Below, in pieces: positions 16,722-25,765 of a stretch of 64,000 nt of DNA. Numbering within the stretch: position 1 is the stretch's first letter; each line of letters begins with the position of its first letter. Under the pieces are notes generated by a model. The model was not told where the DNA came from. It saw nothing but the letters and a program-made list of their open reading frames with translations, and searched no databases. Source of the DNA: RHKX01 sp041393495 (lineage in GTDB: Bacteria; Actinomycetota; Thermoleophilia; Solirubrobacterales; 70-9); assembly GCA_041393495.1 (NCBI GenBank), contig JAWKKA010000011.1, forward strand, positions 1-64,000, read 5' to 3'. The position numbers and the translations under genes were made by a program.

Positions 16722-17891
16722 GTGATGGGACTCGCCCGGAAGATCTTCTGGGGCTCGGTCGCGGGCCTCGTGCACACCCACGTCACCTACCCGCTCAGCC
16801 TCGCGGCGCTGGCGCGGCTGCGGGAGCGGCGGAACGATGCCGCCGGCCCCGAAGCCGGCGAGGCGACCGCCGCGCCGTCCTCCGAACCGCCACGCATCTC
16901 GCTGATCGTCGCCGCGTTCGACGAGGAGGAGGTGATCGCGGCGAAGGTGTCCGATGCGCTCGCCCAGGCCTACCCGCGCGATCGCCTCGAGCTGATCGTC
17001 GCCTCGGACGGGTCGTCCGACCGGACCGTCGAGCTCGCCCGGGCCGCCGGCGCCGACATGGTCCTCGACCTGCCGCGCGCCGGCAAGATGGCGACCCAGA
17101 ACGCAGCCGTCGAGCGCGCCAGCGGCGAGATCCTCGCCTTCAGCGACGCCAACTCGACCTGGCGGCCGGGAGCGCTCGCCGCGCTCGCCGCGGCCTTCGA
17201 CGATCCCGCGGTCGGCTACGCCTGCGGCCGGGTCCGCTTCGCCGAAGCCGAGGCGGACAACGAGGAGGGCCTCTACTGGCGCTACGAGATGGCCGTTCGC
17301 GGGCTCGAGTCGGCCCTCGGCGGGATCACGGCCGGAAACGGCGGCATCTACGCGGTCCGCCGCTCCGCCTACCGGTTCCTGGGCCCGTCGCGAAGCCACG
17401 ACCTGTCGTTGCCGTTCGCGCTTCGCAAGGAGGGCTGGCGCTCCGTCGACGTCCCCGCCGCGGCGGCGGACGAGAAGCTGGTCCCGACCGCCGCCGGGGA
17501 GTTCGCGCGGAAGCGGCGGATGATGGTCGGCCTCCCCGACATCGTCATCGCCGACCGGATGTGGGACCTGCGCGGCTACGGGCCGCTGTACGGGTACGAG
17601 ATCGTCTCCCACCGGCTGCTTCGCTACGCGAGCCCGCTCCTGCACGTCGCGGCGCTCGCGTCCAACCTGCTGCTGCTGCGGCGCGGGCGGATCTACCGGC
17701 TGGCGCTCACCGCGCAGGCGGCCGTGCTCGCGGCCGCGGCCGTGGGCGGAGCGGCCCCCGGCCCGCTCGCCCGGGCGGGGCGGATCGCCCGCTACTACGT
17801 CCACGTCACCGCCGCGATCGCGCTCGGGTTCTGGGACCGGCGCCGAAACGGGCCTCCCGGCGCCTGGGAGAAGTCCGAGGGCACGCGGTGA
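16722..17891 (+). CDS. Membrane-associated family 2 glycosyltransferase
   Basis: GT2 domain beginning PRISLIVAAFDEEEVIAAKV with donor motif VASDGSSDRT, acceptor-side DANSTW and a later DLSLPFALRKEGW. A C-terminal hydrophobic region (about 310-370) fits membrane helices of processive or lipid-linked transferases. The GTG at 16722 is chosen: GATAAT at 16708-16713 lies 8 bases before it; the in-frame ATG is the next codon. Its stop overlaps the GTG of the next gene by four bases (GTGA). Confidence 0.9.
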   Translation: MMGLARKIFWGSVAGLVHTHVTYPLSLAALARLRERRNDAAGPEAGEATAAPSSEPPRISLIVAAFDEEEVIAAKVSDALAQAYPRDRLELIVASDGSSDRTVELARAAGADMVLDLPRAGKMATQNAAVERASGEILAFSDANSTWRPGALAALAAAFDDPAVGYACGRVRFAEAEADNEEGLYWRYEMAVRGLESALGGITAGNGGIYAVRRSAYRFLGPSRSHDLSLPFALRKEGWRSVDVPAAAADEKLVPTAAGEFARKRRMMVGLPDIVIADRMWDLRGYGPLYGYEIVSHRLLRYASPLLHVAALASNLLLLRRGRIYRLALTAQAAVLAAAAVGGAAPGPLARAGRIARYYVHVTAAIALGFWDRRRNGPPGAWEKSEGTR

Positions 17892-18562
17892 GCGCCGACG
17901 ATCGCGACGCGATCGCGGCGTTCGCCCCGCCGCCCGGCGACGCCGCCCGTCGCGCCCGCGAGGCGGCCGCCCCGTTCGCGCCCGCCGCCCCGGGCCTGCC
18001 GCGCGTCGTCGATGCCGCGGTGGCCGGCGTCGCGCTGCTCGTGCTGGCGCCGGTCCTCGCCGCGGCGATCGTCGCGATCCGGCTGGAGGGCCGCGGTCCC
18101 GCCCTCTACCGGCAGCGCCGCCTCGGCCGCGGCGAGCGCCAGTTCGAGCTGCTGAAGCTGCGGACGATGGCGACCGGCAGCGACCCCGTCGGCGCCGGGA
18201 CCCCGGTCGGCGGCGACGACCCGCGCGTGACCCGGGTCGGGCGGATCCTGCGGCGGACGTCGCTGGACGAGATCCCGAACCTGCTCAACGTGCTGCGCGG
18301 TGAGATGGCGCTGGTCGGACCACGGCCGACGATTCCCGCCCACCTCCCCTACCTGCATCCCCACCAGCATCGCCGCCACGCGGTCCGGCCCGGGATCACC
18401 GGCTGGGCGCAGGTCAACGGGCGCGCCGGGATCAGCTGGGGGGAGCGGATCGAGCTCGACAACTGGTACGTCGAGCACCGCTCGGCGTGGCTCGATCTGC
18501 GGATCCTCGGCCGCACCGTCGCCCAGGTCGTGAGCGGGCGCGGCCTCGATCCGGGCACGTAG
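17888..18562 (+). CDS. Undecaprenyl-phosphate sugar-1-phosphate transferase (WcaJ/EpsL type)
   Basis: This 224-residue protein has one membrane segment (about 40-61) and the bacterial sugar transferase domain: YRQRRLGRGERQFELLKLRT, TSLDEIPNLLNVLRGEMALV with GPRP, and the terminal ITGWAQVNGRAGISW. These enzymes start glycan synthesis by moving a sugar-1-phosphate to undecaprenyl phosphate. It is the short, non-PglX form lacking the multi-helix N-terminus. The GTG start overlaps the preceding stop. The carrier would be supplied by the nearby UppP. Confidence 0.94.
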   Translation: MSADDRDAIAAFAPPPGDAARRAREAAAPFAPAAPGLPRVVDAAVAGVALLVLAPVLAAAIVAIRLEGRGPALYRQRRLGRGERQFELLKLRTMATGSDPVGAGTPVGGDDPRVTRVGRILRRTSLDEIPNLLNVLRGEMALVGPRPTIPAHLPYLHPHQHRRHAVRPGITGWAQVNGRAGISWGERIELDNWYVEHRSAWLDLRILGRTVAQVVSGRGLDPGT

Positions 18563-18607
18563 GCGGCCGATCCGGCGGGCGGGCTCGGTCCGGCGCGATC
18601 GACCATC

Positions 18608-18613
18608 TAGATT
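18608..18613 (+). promoter_or_regulatory. Candidate -10 (TAGATT) for a leaderless GNAT transcript
   Basis: TAGATT is 7 bases before the ATG at 18621, with no ribosome binding site in between. Confidence 0.5.
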
Positions 18614-18620
18614 CCCCGCG

Positions 18621-19178
18621 ATGAGCAGCGAGCGCGGGTCCGAGGTCGAGGTCAGGATCAGGCCGTTCCGGCCCGACGACTGGCGCGCGGTCCACCGCTG
18701 GTTCAACAACCGCGAGGCGATCTCGTCGCTGATGGAGGTGCGGCCGTCGTTCAGCGAGGAGAACGCACGGGGCTGGACGAACGCGGCTGCCCGGGCCGAA
18801 GGCGAGGACCGCAAGTGGGCGATCGAGGTCGCGGGCCGCGACGAGCCGGTCGGCTTCACGGCGCTCTACGGGCTCTTCCGCCAGACCGCTCCCGAGCTCG
18901 GCGCGCTGATCGGCGACGACCCGGGCGCCCGCGGCGTCGGCCGCGAGGCGGAGCGGCTCACGGTCGCGAAGGCCTTCGAGGAGCTCGGGGCGCATCGGGT
19001 GTACGGGCGCATCCCCGCCTTCAACGCCGCGGCCAGGAAGGCCGTGGCCTGGCAGGGCTGGAAGCACGAGGGAACGATGCCCGAGCACATCCGCCGCCCC
19101 GACGGAACCCTGATCGACTGCGAGATCTGGGGGATCACCGAGGACGGCTGGCGCGAGCGCTGGGCGGACGGGGAGTAG
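18621..19178 (+). CDS. GNAT family N-acetyltransferase (RimJ-like)
   Basis: The 185-residue protein has the GNAT fold: IRPFRPDDWRAVHRWFNN at the start, a central beta-bulge, and a RimJ/SpeG-like end with NAAARKAVAWQGWKHEG, the typical A/B motif before the last strands. It would transfer an acetyl group from acetyl-CoA, here perhaps to an amino sugar or a protein N-terminus. Context in the glycan cluster favours an amino-sugar substrate, as an inference. The start is supported by a TAGATT hexamer 7 bases upstream. Confidence 0.85.
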   Translation: MSSERGSEVEVRIRPFRPDDWRAVHRWFNNREAISSLMEVRPSFSEENARGWTNAAARAEGEDRKWAIEVAGRDEPVGFTALYGLFRQTAPELGALIGDDPGARGVGREAERLTVAKAFEELGAHRVYGRIPAFNAAARKAVAWQGWKHEGTMPEHIRRPDGTLIDCEIWGITEDGWRERWADGE

Positions 19179-19269
19179 CGCGATCGCGGCCGAGCTGATC
19201 GCCGACCGCGGTGCCGCCGCCGTCGAGGACGAGTTCTTCCGCAGCCGCGAGTTCCTCGCCGCCGAGGGG

Positions 19270-20127
19270 GTGACGCACACCCTCGTCGCGAGCGGCGGCG
19301 GCAACGAGGCGGCGGTGCCGCTCGTCGTTCGCGGGATCCCGGGCAGCGATCGCCGCGATGCGATCTCGCCGTACTCGTATCCCGGGGCGAAGGTGCGAGG
19401 CGGCCCGGTCGCGCGCGATGCGGTCGATCTCGCCGCGAGCGGCCTCGTCAGCGCCTTCGTCCGCGACCGCCTCGGCGAGCCGGCGGCGTTCACCGGCGCG
19501 ACCGACCGCTCGGTCGTCCTCGTCTCCGACCCCGCCCGGCCGCGCAAGTCGCGGATGAGCGACCGCCAGCAGATCCGCAAGAACGAGGCCGCGGGATACG
19601 AGATCGCGTGCCTCCCCGGGCCCGCGGCGGACGCCGTGGGCCTCGAGCGCTTCCTCGCCGTCTACACGGAGACGATGCGCGTCGTCGACGCGGCCGAACG
19701 CTACTTCTTCGACGCCGACTACTTCCGGGCGTTGCTCGCCTCGCCGCTGAGCTGGCTGCTCGACGTCAGCGGGCCCGATGGCGACTGCGCCGCCGCGGCG
19801 CTCGTCGTTCGCAGCGACGGGTTCCTGCACTACTACCTGTCGGGCACCGCCGCCGCGCACCGCCGCCGCGCGCCGTCGAAGAACCTGATCGTCGCGACGA
19901 CCGAGCTCGCCGAGTCGATGGGCCTGCCGCTGAACCTCGGCGGCGGCGTCCGGCCCGGCGACGGCCTCGAGGAGTTCAAGCGCGGCTTCGCCAACGCCGA
20001 GCTGCCGTTTCGCACCCACGAGCTGGTCTGCGACCCGCGCGCCTACGCCGAGCTCAGCGCCGGTATCGATGACGACGGCTTCTTCCCGCTCTACCGGCGG
20101 CCGGCACAGGGCGCGGCGCCGCGGTGA
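19270..20127 (+). CDS. FemAB/BioF2-like GNAT-fold acyltransferase (N-terminus probably longer)
   Basis: The frame matches the Acetyltransf_6/FemAB-like family used in surface-polysaccharide and wall modification: PRKSRMSDRQQIRKNEAAGY, a TMRVVDAAERYFF core and a C-terminal LNLGGGVRPGDGLEEFKRGF. The GTG at 19270 is the first standard start, but coding-like sequence continues upstream in frame (LIADRGAAAVEDEFFRSREF) to about 19183. No ATG, GTG or TTG occurs between the in-frame TGA at 19111 and 19270; a CTG at 19195 or an ATC at 19183 would be needed. Either a rare start codon or a sequence error is possible. Confidence 0.8.
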   Translation: MTHTLVASGGGNEAAVPLVVRGIPGSDRRDAISPYSYPGAKVRGGPVARDAVDLAASGLVSAFVRDRLGEPAAFTGATDRSVVLVSDPARPRKSRMSDRQQIRKNEAAGYEIACLPGPAADAVGLERFLAVYTETMRVVDAAERYFFDADYFRALLASPLSWLLDVSGPDGDCAAAALVVRSDGFLHYYLSGTAAAHRRRAPSKNLIVATTELAESMGLPLNLGGGVRPGDGLEEFKRGFANAELPFRTHELVCDPRAYAELSAGIDDDGFFPLYRRPAQGAAPR

Positions 20128-20164
20128 CGATGGCCGCAGCCGCCGTCCGATCGTGAGCGGTCCG

Positions 20165-21259
20165 ATGCTCCGCCGAACGCTCGTTGCCGTGGCCGTCGCG
20201 GGCGCCCTGGTCGCTGCCGCGGCGGCGGCCGGGCCGACGCCTGGGGCCACGGTCCTGGCGCCGCCGCCGGCGGGCCGCATCTACCACGCTGCCAACGCCG
20301 GGTTCGGAGGGGCCGAGGATCGGGTGACCGTGGCGCGCATCCGCCGGTTCGAGCGCCTGGCGGGCGAGCGGCTCGGCTGGGCCTACTTCTCCGACAACTG
20401 GATCGGCGGGATCGGCTTTCCGGCCCGGCAGATCCGCGCCGCCCGCGCCGCCGGGCTGGTTCCGTTCATCCGGATGATGCCGCGGTCCGGCTTTCGGCCC
20501 GGGGGCCCCGACCGCCGCTACACGATGCAGAGCATCATCGACGGCGACTGGGACGGCCGCGAGCCGGGCTCGATCGGCCTGATCGACTGGTGTCGGCGCG
20601 CCGCCGCCGTCGACGGGCCCCTGCTGGTCGAGTTCGGCACCGAGGTGAACGGGGACTGGTTTCCCTGGAACGGCCGCTGGAACGGCGGCCGCCGTCGCTC
20701 CGGCTACGGCGATTCGCGCCTGGCCGACGGTCCCGAGCGCTTCCGCGACGCCTACCGGCACGTCGTCGACGTCTGCCGCGCCGAGGGCGCTGCGAACCTG
20801 ACCTGGTTCTTCCACGTCGATGTCCAGAGCTCGCCGGCGGCGCGATGGAACGAACCCTCCGCCTACTACCCCGGCGACGGCTACGTGGATTGGATCGGCG
20901 TCTCCGCCTACGGGTCGCTGCACCCGAGCTATCCGTGGCGCAGCTTTCGGCATCGCTGGGCCCGGGCTCGCGCCGCCATCCGGGCGCTCGGGCCGAAGCC
21001 GATCGCCCTGCTCGAGACCGGGGTCCGCGAGGATCGGCGCCGGCCGCGCCGCAAGGCCCGCTGGTTCCGGCGGATGCTGCGCGACGTGCGGACCCGGTTC
21101 TCGGAGATCCGCGCGGTCTCGTGGTGGAACGAGCGCTATCGCGACGCCGGCGCGACGATCGACCTCCGCATCGACTCCTCGCGGCCATCCCTGCGCGCCT
21201 ACCGGCGCGGGGTCGCCGACCCAGCGTTCACCGGTCGGCTGCGGTTCGCGCATCGCTGA
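20165..21259 (+). CDS. Secreted GH26-like glycoside hydrolase
   Basis: A signal peptide (about 1-22) precedes a TIM-barrel-like domain. EFGTEVNGDWFPWNG with Glu160 and ALLETGV with Glu274 are spaced like the acid/base and nucleophile of GH26 mannanases and related clan GH-A enzymes. YVDWIGVSAYG before the second Glu is also typical. At the end of the glycan cluster it may trim or release the exported polysaccharide. The substrate is not known. A GTG four codons upstream (20153) is an alternative start. Confidence 0.82.
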   Translation: MLRRTLVAVAVAGALVAAAAAAGPTPGATVLAPPPAGRIYHAANAGFGGAEDRVTVARIRRFERLAGERLGWAYFSDNWIGGIGFPARQIRAARAAGLVPFIRMMPRSGFRPGGPDRRYTMQSIIDGDWDGREPGSIGLIDWCRRAAAVDGPLLVEFGTEVNGDWFPWNGRWNGGRRRSGYGDSRLADGPERFRDAYRHVVDVCRAEGAANLTWFFHVDVQSSPAARWNEPSAYYPGDGYVDWIGVSAYGSLHPSYPWRSFRHRWARARAAIRALGPKPIALLETGVREDRRRPRRKARWFRRMLRDVRTRFSEIRAVSWWNERYRDAGATIDLRIDSSRPSLRAYRRGVADPAFTGRLRFAHR

Positions 21260-21359
21260 AGCGGCCCGCTGCCGGGGCGACGGTCGGAGGACGCAGCGCG
21301 CGAAGCACGTCGGGCACCGGGGTCGCCGCGGCTGCCGGGGATCCGGTCGCGAGGGGCCG

Positions 21360-22517
21360 CTAGCCGATCTTCCGGGCGACCGCGCGGCGGATCTTCGGGA
21401 CGAGCCGGTTCAGGGCCGCGCCGGCGCAGGCCGTGTAGTTGGTGACGCCGTGGTAGAAGATCGTCTTCACCTTGACCCGCTGTCCGTTCGGCGTTCGTTG
21501 GCTCGGGCCGCCCGTGGAGGTGAGCCAGGTGCTGCCCTCGGCGGGGACGCCGGCGAGGTCGAGCTTCCAGGAGAGGTAGCGGATGAGGCCGCGGCGGAGC
21601 TTCCGGGGCGGCTTGTGGCGGGTGAAGTCGCCGATCGCGGCGACGCCGGTGGTCTGGGTGTTGACGCCCTCCGCGTGGGCGCCGACGATCGCCCGCCGCA
21701 TGCCGCCGGCCCGGCCCTGGTAGACGTTGCCGAAGCGGTCGACGAGGGCGTTGTAGCCGATGTCGTTCCAGCCGTTGCCGTTGCGGTGGTAGCGGCAGAT
21801 TCCGAGGACGATGCCCGGCGCCTCCGCCTCGGAGTACGTGTTCGTGCTGACGGTGTGGTGGATCACGCCGGCCTTGATCCGCCCCGTCTCCGGCTTCTCG
21901 CGGGGCCTGCAGCCGCCGGGCTTGCTGTTGGCGCCCCACTCCCGTCGGGTGATGAAGTCGGGCTCACGGGCCGCCGCCGCCTCGGGAACCCCGGCGCCGG
22001 CGAGCATGATGACGGCCGAGTTGACGGCGCCGCGAAGGTCGCTGACGAGGCCGCCCGCGAGGGTCGCATCCCCCTCGACGTTGACGTAGTGGAGGGTTCC
22101 GCGGATCGGCTCGTTGCGGCTGCGGACCTGGACCTCGTCGCTGCCGCCGGTCCAGACCGGGTCGCCGTTGTCGGTCTCGACCCAACGCGACCACCCGCCG
22201 CCGCTCTCCCGCGCCCGGAACTCGAAGGCGTGCATCTCGCCCGCGATCCCGACCAGGTCGAAGCGATGCGGCGCGGCGACCGGCTCGCTCCGGTAGAGCA
22301 CCGGCCCGTCGGCGCCGTAGCCGCCGACGCGGGCGGCCCGCTCGACCGCCGCGGGAGTCGCCTTCCGGAGCCGCTTCGACGGCGGCACCGGTTGGCTGAA
22401 GTCGACGGCGGCCGGCCGGTACGGCTCGGTCGAGAGCGCCGGCGCGACCGCCCAGACGAGGGCGGCCGCGAGCACGGCGAGCGGGAGGAGGGTGAGGGTT
22501 CGACGGCGTCGGGTCAT
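21360..22517 (-). CDS. Secreted N-acetylmuramoyl-L-alanine amidase (PGRP/Amidase_2 domain)
   Basis: A signal peptide (about 6-25) leads to an N-terminal beta-rich segment, then a peptidoglycan-recognition amidase domain: FITRREWGANSKPGG, GVIHHTVSTNTYS with Zn ligand His, NDIGYNALVDRFGNVYQGR, and a C-terminal YHGVTNYTACAG supplying the second His and a Cys. It would cut the amide between MurNAc and the stem peptide. The start at 22517 (MTRRRRTLTLL) gives a clean signal peptide. TACCCT lies 11 bases upstream on this strand. A large insert between signal and amidase is of unknown function. Confidence 0.9.
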   Translation of the reverse strand: MTRRRRTLTLLPLAVLAAALVWAVAPALSTEPYRPAAVDFSQPVPPSKRLRKATPAAVERAARVGGYGADGPVLYRSEPVAAPHRFDLVGIAGEMHAFEFRARESGGGWSRWVETDNGDPVWTGGSDEVQVRSRNEPIRGTLHYVNVEGDATLAGGLVSDLRGAVNSAVIMLAGAGVPEAAAAREPDFITRREWGANSKPGGCRPREKPETGRIKAGVIHHTVSTNTYSEAEAPGIVLGICRYHRNGNGWNDIGYNALVDRFGNVYQGRAGGMRRAIVGAHAEGVNTQTTGVAAIGDFTRHKPPRKLRRGLIRYLSWKLDLAGVPAEGSTWLTSTGGPSQRTPNGQRVKVKTIFYHGVTNYTACAGAALNRLVPKIRRAVARKIG

Positions 22518-22662
22518 CCGGGCGGGCGAGGGTAGAGCGTTGCAGACCTCCGGGATCGGCACGCCCGCTGATCCACGGACGTGGGTCATCCCACCCGCGC
22601 TGATCGAGGGTCAGACGACCGGGCGGCGAACGGCGACGGGACGGCCCGGCGGTGCGGGAGGG

Positions 22663-23424
22663 TCAGTAGGGGATCGCCTCGGGGCCGCGTCCGAGGTAGG
22701 CGTCGCGGAAGTCCTGGATCGCGTCGAGCGTGGCCTCGCCCTCGTAGTCCCGGCAGGCCATCAGCTGGGTCCAGGCGGTCACGGCGACGTCGCCGGGCAG
22801 GTCGGGGTTGGGGAACAGGTCGACGCCGGGGCGGGCGGAGTCGAACACGCCCTTGAGCGCGAGCTGGTCCGGCTCGGCGAGATCGGGGCTGTACTGGATG
22901 ATCACGCGGCCGTGCTCGAGCGAGTGCACGTAGTTGCCCGGGCTCGGCGCGTCGAGGAAGGCGCCGTCGGCGAGCGGCGTCGGGTAATGGGCGCCCGAGG
23001 TCGGCGGGTTGGTCCCGTAGTCGGGGAGCTCGTCCTCGTCGGGGTCGAGGTGGGTGCTGCCCTCGTCTTCGAGGTCGAGTCGGAGCTCGCATCCGGCGCT
23101 CTTCGCCGCCGCGGTCAGATCGCCGTTCGAGACCGCGGGCGGCGGCGTCCCCTCGCGGGTGTCGACGCGGATCCCGGTCGGGACCTCGCCGCCGAACCTC
23201 ATGTCGACGTTGTCGCCCTCGGCCTGCGTCGCGTCGCCGGCGCCGGCGCCCGGATCGTCGCCTCCGGCCAGGGCGATGACGAGCCCGGCGACGACCACGA
23301 TCGCGAGGACGCCCGCGACCACGTAGCCGATCGTCAGCCGGCGCCGCGCCGCAGACTCCGCCCGGCGCTCGGCCTCGAGCCGCTCCCGGCGCGGACGCCC
23401 CCGCTCGTCCTCGTGGCCTGCCAT
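22663..23424 (-). CDS. DUF3105 membrane-anchored protein
   Basis: A charged N-terminus with many Arg/Glu residues and one membrane helix (about 32-53) precede an outer DUF3105 domain: YGTNPPTSGAHYPTPLADG and NYVHSLEHGRVIIQY, which carry the conserved His residues of the family. The biochemical role of DUF3105 is not established. The start is supported by TAGATT 8 bases upstream on the minus strand and no ribosome binding site. Confidence 0.85.
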   Translation of the reverse strand: MAGHEDERGRPRRERLEAERRAESAARRRLTIGYVVAGVLAIVVVAGLVIALAGGDDPGAGAGDATQAEGDNVDMRFGGEVPTGIRVDTREGTPPPAVSNGDLTAAAKSAGCELRLDLEDEGSTHLDPDEDELPDYGTNPPTSGAHYPTPLADGAFLDAPSPGNYVHSLEHGRVIIQYSPDLAEPDQLALKGVFDSARPGVDLFPNPDLPGDVAVTAWTQLMACRDYEGEATLDAIQDFRDAYLGRGPEAIPY

Positions 23425-23432
23425 GGCGGCGC

Positions 23433-23438
23433 AATCTA
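23433..23438 (-). promoter_or_regulatory. Candidate -10 (TAGATT) for leaderless DUF3105 gene
   Basis: Read on the minus strand, TAGATT is followed by 8 bases and then the ATG at 23424. No Shine-Dalgarno is present. Confidence 0.5.
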
Positions 23439-23482
23439 GCGGACCGCCCGCGCCGCTCCGGAGGCCGGAGCGCGCCGCCGGG

Positions 23483-24415
23483 TCAGCTCGTGCCGCGGGC
23501 GGCGGCGAGGATCTCGCCGCCGGTCCGCTCCCAGGGGCGACCGGCCTTGATCGCGCCGAGGATCGCCTTCACCGACGTCGCCCGGTTGAGGACGAAGAAG
23601 TGGATGCCGGGCGCGCCGGCGGCGAGGAGCTGCTCGCACTGACGTGAGGCGTAGGCGATCCCGAAGGCGCGCTCGGCGTCGGGGTCGCCATCGAGCGCCG
23701 CGAGCTGCTCGTCGAGGCGGTCGGGGATCCGCGCCTGGCAGACCGCGCAGAACCGGTGCAGCCCCGCCCGCGAGATGATCGGCAGGACGCCGGGGATGAT
23801 CGGGACCCCGATGCCGGCGTCGCGGACCCGCTCGACCCAGTCGAAGTAGACGGCGTTGTCGAAGAAGAGCTGGCTGATCAGAAACTCGGCGCCGGCTTCG
23901 ACCTTCGCGCGCAGGAAGGCGATGTCCGCCTCGGGGGAGGCGGCCTCGGGATGGACCTCGGGAAAGCAGGATGCGCCGATCCCGAAGGACCGCGATGCCT
24001 CGCGGCCGCGGATGAAGGCGGCGAGCTCGGCGGAGCTGCGCAGGCCGCCGGGCGGCGGCGTGAAGTCCGGCTCGCCGCGGGGCGGATCGCCACGCAGGGC
24101 AAGGACGTTCTCGATCCCGGCCTCGCCGAGCCGGTCGAGGATCGCGTCGAGGCCGGCGATCGTCTCGCCGACGACGCTGAGGTGGGCCATCGTCTCGATC
24201 CCGTAGTCCCGCTTGATCCGGGTCGTCACCTCGACCGTCCCCTCGCGGGTCGAGCCGGCCGCGCCGTAGGTGACCGAGACGAACGTCGGCTCGAGCCGGT
24301 TCAGGTCCTCGACGCTCGCGAACAGCTCGGCGGCGCCCTCGTCGGTCTTCGGCGGGAAGAACTCGAACGAGAAGCAGGGCTCGGCGGTCGCGGCGAGGAG
24401 ATCGGGGATCCGCAT
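23483..24415 (-). CDS. metF: Methylenetetrahydrofolate reductase
   Basis: MetF reduces 5,10-methylene-THF to 5-methyl-THF for methionine synthesis. The FAD-binding TIM barrel is evident: CFSFEFFPPKTDEGAAELF, FVSVTYGAAGSTREGT, NVLALRGDPPRG, ISQLFFDNAVYFDWVERVR and PIIPGVLPI. The length of 310 is typical of bacterial enzymes. A TACGAT hexamer lies 8 bases before the ATG on the minus strand. It is divergent from the UGT-like gene across a 37-base gap. Confidence 0.96.
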   Translation of the reverse strand: MRIPDLLAATAEPCFSFEFFPPKTDEGAAELFASVEDLNRLEPTFVSVTYGAAGSTREGTVEVTTRIKRDYGIETMAHLSVVGETIAGLDAILDRLGEAGIENVLALRGDPPRGEPDFTPPPGGLRSSAELAAFIRGREASRSFGIGASCFPEVHPEAASPEADIAFLRAKVEAGAEFLISQLFFDNAVYFDWVERVRDAGIGVPIIPGVLPIISRAGLHRFCAVCQARIPDRLDEQLAALDGDPDAERAFGIAYASRQCEQLLAAGAPGIHFFVLNRATSVKAILGAIKAGRPWERTGGEILAAARGTS

Positions 24416-24423
24416 CGCCGCGA

Positions 24424-24446
24424 ATCGTACGGACTGCGGCTAGGCT
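24424..24446. promoter_or_regulatory. Divergent candidate -10 hexamers between metF and the UGT-like gene
   Basis: On the minus strand TACGAT (24424-24429) is 8 bases before the metF ATG. On the plus strand TAGGCT (24441-24446) is 6 bases before the ATG at 24453. Both transcripts would be leaderless. The two promoters are only 11 bases apart. Confidence 0.5.
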
Positions 24447-24452
24447 GCCGCC

Positions 24453-25760
24453 ATGGTCGCAGCAGCCGAATCGGGGAGCGCCGGGACGGTGATCTTCTTC
24501 CCCGAAGGCGCCTTCGGGCCGACCAACAACTGCATCGGCATCGCCGCCGTGATGCGCCGCCGAGGCTGGCGGGTCGTCTTCATCGCCGAGGAGTCCTTCG
24601 CGGGGACGTTCGTCGCCAAGGGCTTCGAGGAGCGGCTGATGCGACTCGGCCCGCCGCCCGAGCAGGAAGAGGACCCGGGCCAGTTCTGGAAGGACTACAT
24701 CCGCGAGACGGCGCCGGTCTTCCGCAAGCCGACGATCGAGCAGCTCGAGGGGTTCATCGCGCCGACCTTCGAGGCTCTCCTCGACGGCGCCCGCTACGTC
24801 GACGAGCAGCTCGTCGAGATCATCGACGAGGTCCGCCCCGACGTGCTCGTCGAGGACAACGTCGTCGCGTTTCCGGCGCTGCCGGCGAGCGGCGTGCCCT
24901 GGGTGCGGATCGTCTCCTGCAACCCGGCCGAGATCAAGGACGCCGACGTGCCACCGGCCTTCTCCGGCTACCCGGTGGCCGATCGGAGCGGCTGGGATCG
25001 GTTCCGCGAGGAGTACCGGCGGGTGATCGGGCCGCTGCGCGACCCGTTCGACGAGTTCTGCCGCGAGCGCGGCGCCCCGCCGCTTCCGCCCCTCGAGCTG
25101 ATCCACGACTCGCCCGACCTGAACCTGTGGCTGTACCCGGACGCCGTCGATTACGCGCGGGCGGAGCCGCTGGCGGGGATCTGGCACAACCTCGAGTCCT
25201 GCGTCCGCTCCACCGACGAGCCCTGGCGGCTCGCGCCCGAGCTCGCCGGCGGCGAGCTCGCCGACCGGCCGCTGATCTACCTCAGCCTCGGCTCGCTCGG
25301 CTCCGGCGACGTCGGGCTGATGCGGAAGCTGATCGCCGAGCTCGCCGACGCCCCCTACCGGGTGATCGTCTCGATGGGCCCCCAGCACGAGCAGCTCGAG
25401 CTGGCGCCGAACATGACCGGCGCCGAGTTCCTGCCGCAGGCGTCGCTGCTGCCCGAGGTCGACCTGATCGTCACCCACGGCGGCAACAACACGATCACCG
25501 AGGGCCTGCACTTCGGCAAGCCGATGGTCGTCCTGCCGCTCTTCTGGGACCAGTACGACAACGCCCAGCGGATCGACGAGACCGGCTTCGGCCGGCGCCT
25601 CGACACCTACGGGCACGATGGCCCCGAGCTGACCGGGGCGATCGACGAGCTCCTCGCCGACGTAGCCCTCGGCGAGCGCCTCGCCGCGGTCGCCGCCCAC
25701 CTCGGCCGGGTCCGCGGCACCGAGCGGGCTGCCGAGCTGATCGCGGCGCTCGGCGGCTGA
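24453..25760 (+). CDS. UGT/MGT-type GT1 glycosyltransferase
   Basis: A 435-residue GT-B enzyme of the UDP-glucuronosyl/macrolide glycosyltransferase type. The C-terminal donor site has LIYLSLGSLGSGDVGLMRKL, AEFLPQASLLPEVDLIVTHG followed by GNNT, and PLFWDQYDNAQRI. Such enzymes glycosylate lipids, natural products or small aglycones with a nucleotide sugar. No biosynthetic cluster is next to it, so the acceptor is unknown. It is divergent from metF and convergent with the secreted hydrolase downstream. Confidence 0.9.
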   Translation: MVAAAESGSAGTVIFFPEGAFGPTNNCIGIAAVMRRRGWRVVFIAEESFAGTFVAKGFEERLMRLGPPPEQEEDPGQFWKDYIRETAPVFRKPTIEQLEGFIAPTFEALLDGARYVDEQLVEIIDEVRPDVLVEDNVVAFPALPASGVPWVRIVSCNPAEIKDADVPPAFSGYPVADRSGWDRFREEYRRVIGPLRDPFDEFCRERGAPPLPPLELIHDSPDLNLWLYPDAVDYARAEPLAGIWHNLESCVRSTDEPWRLAPELAGGELADRPLIYLSLGSLGSGDVGLMRKLIAELADAPYRVIVSMGPQHEQLELAPNMTGAEFLPQASLLPEVDLIVTHGGNNTITEGLHFGKPMVVLPLFWDQYDNAQRIDETGFGRRLDTYGHDGPELTGAIDELLADVALGERLAAVAAHLGRVRGTERAAELIAALGG

Positions 25761-25765
25761 GCCGG

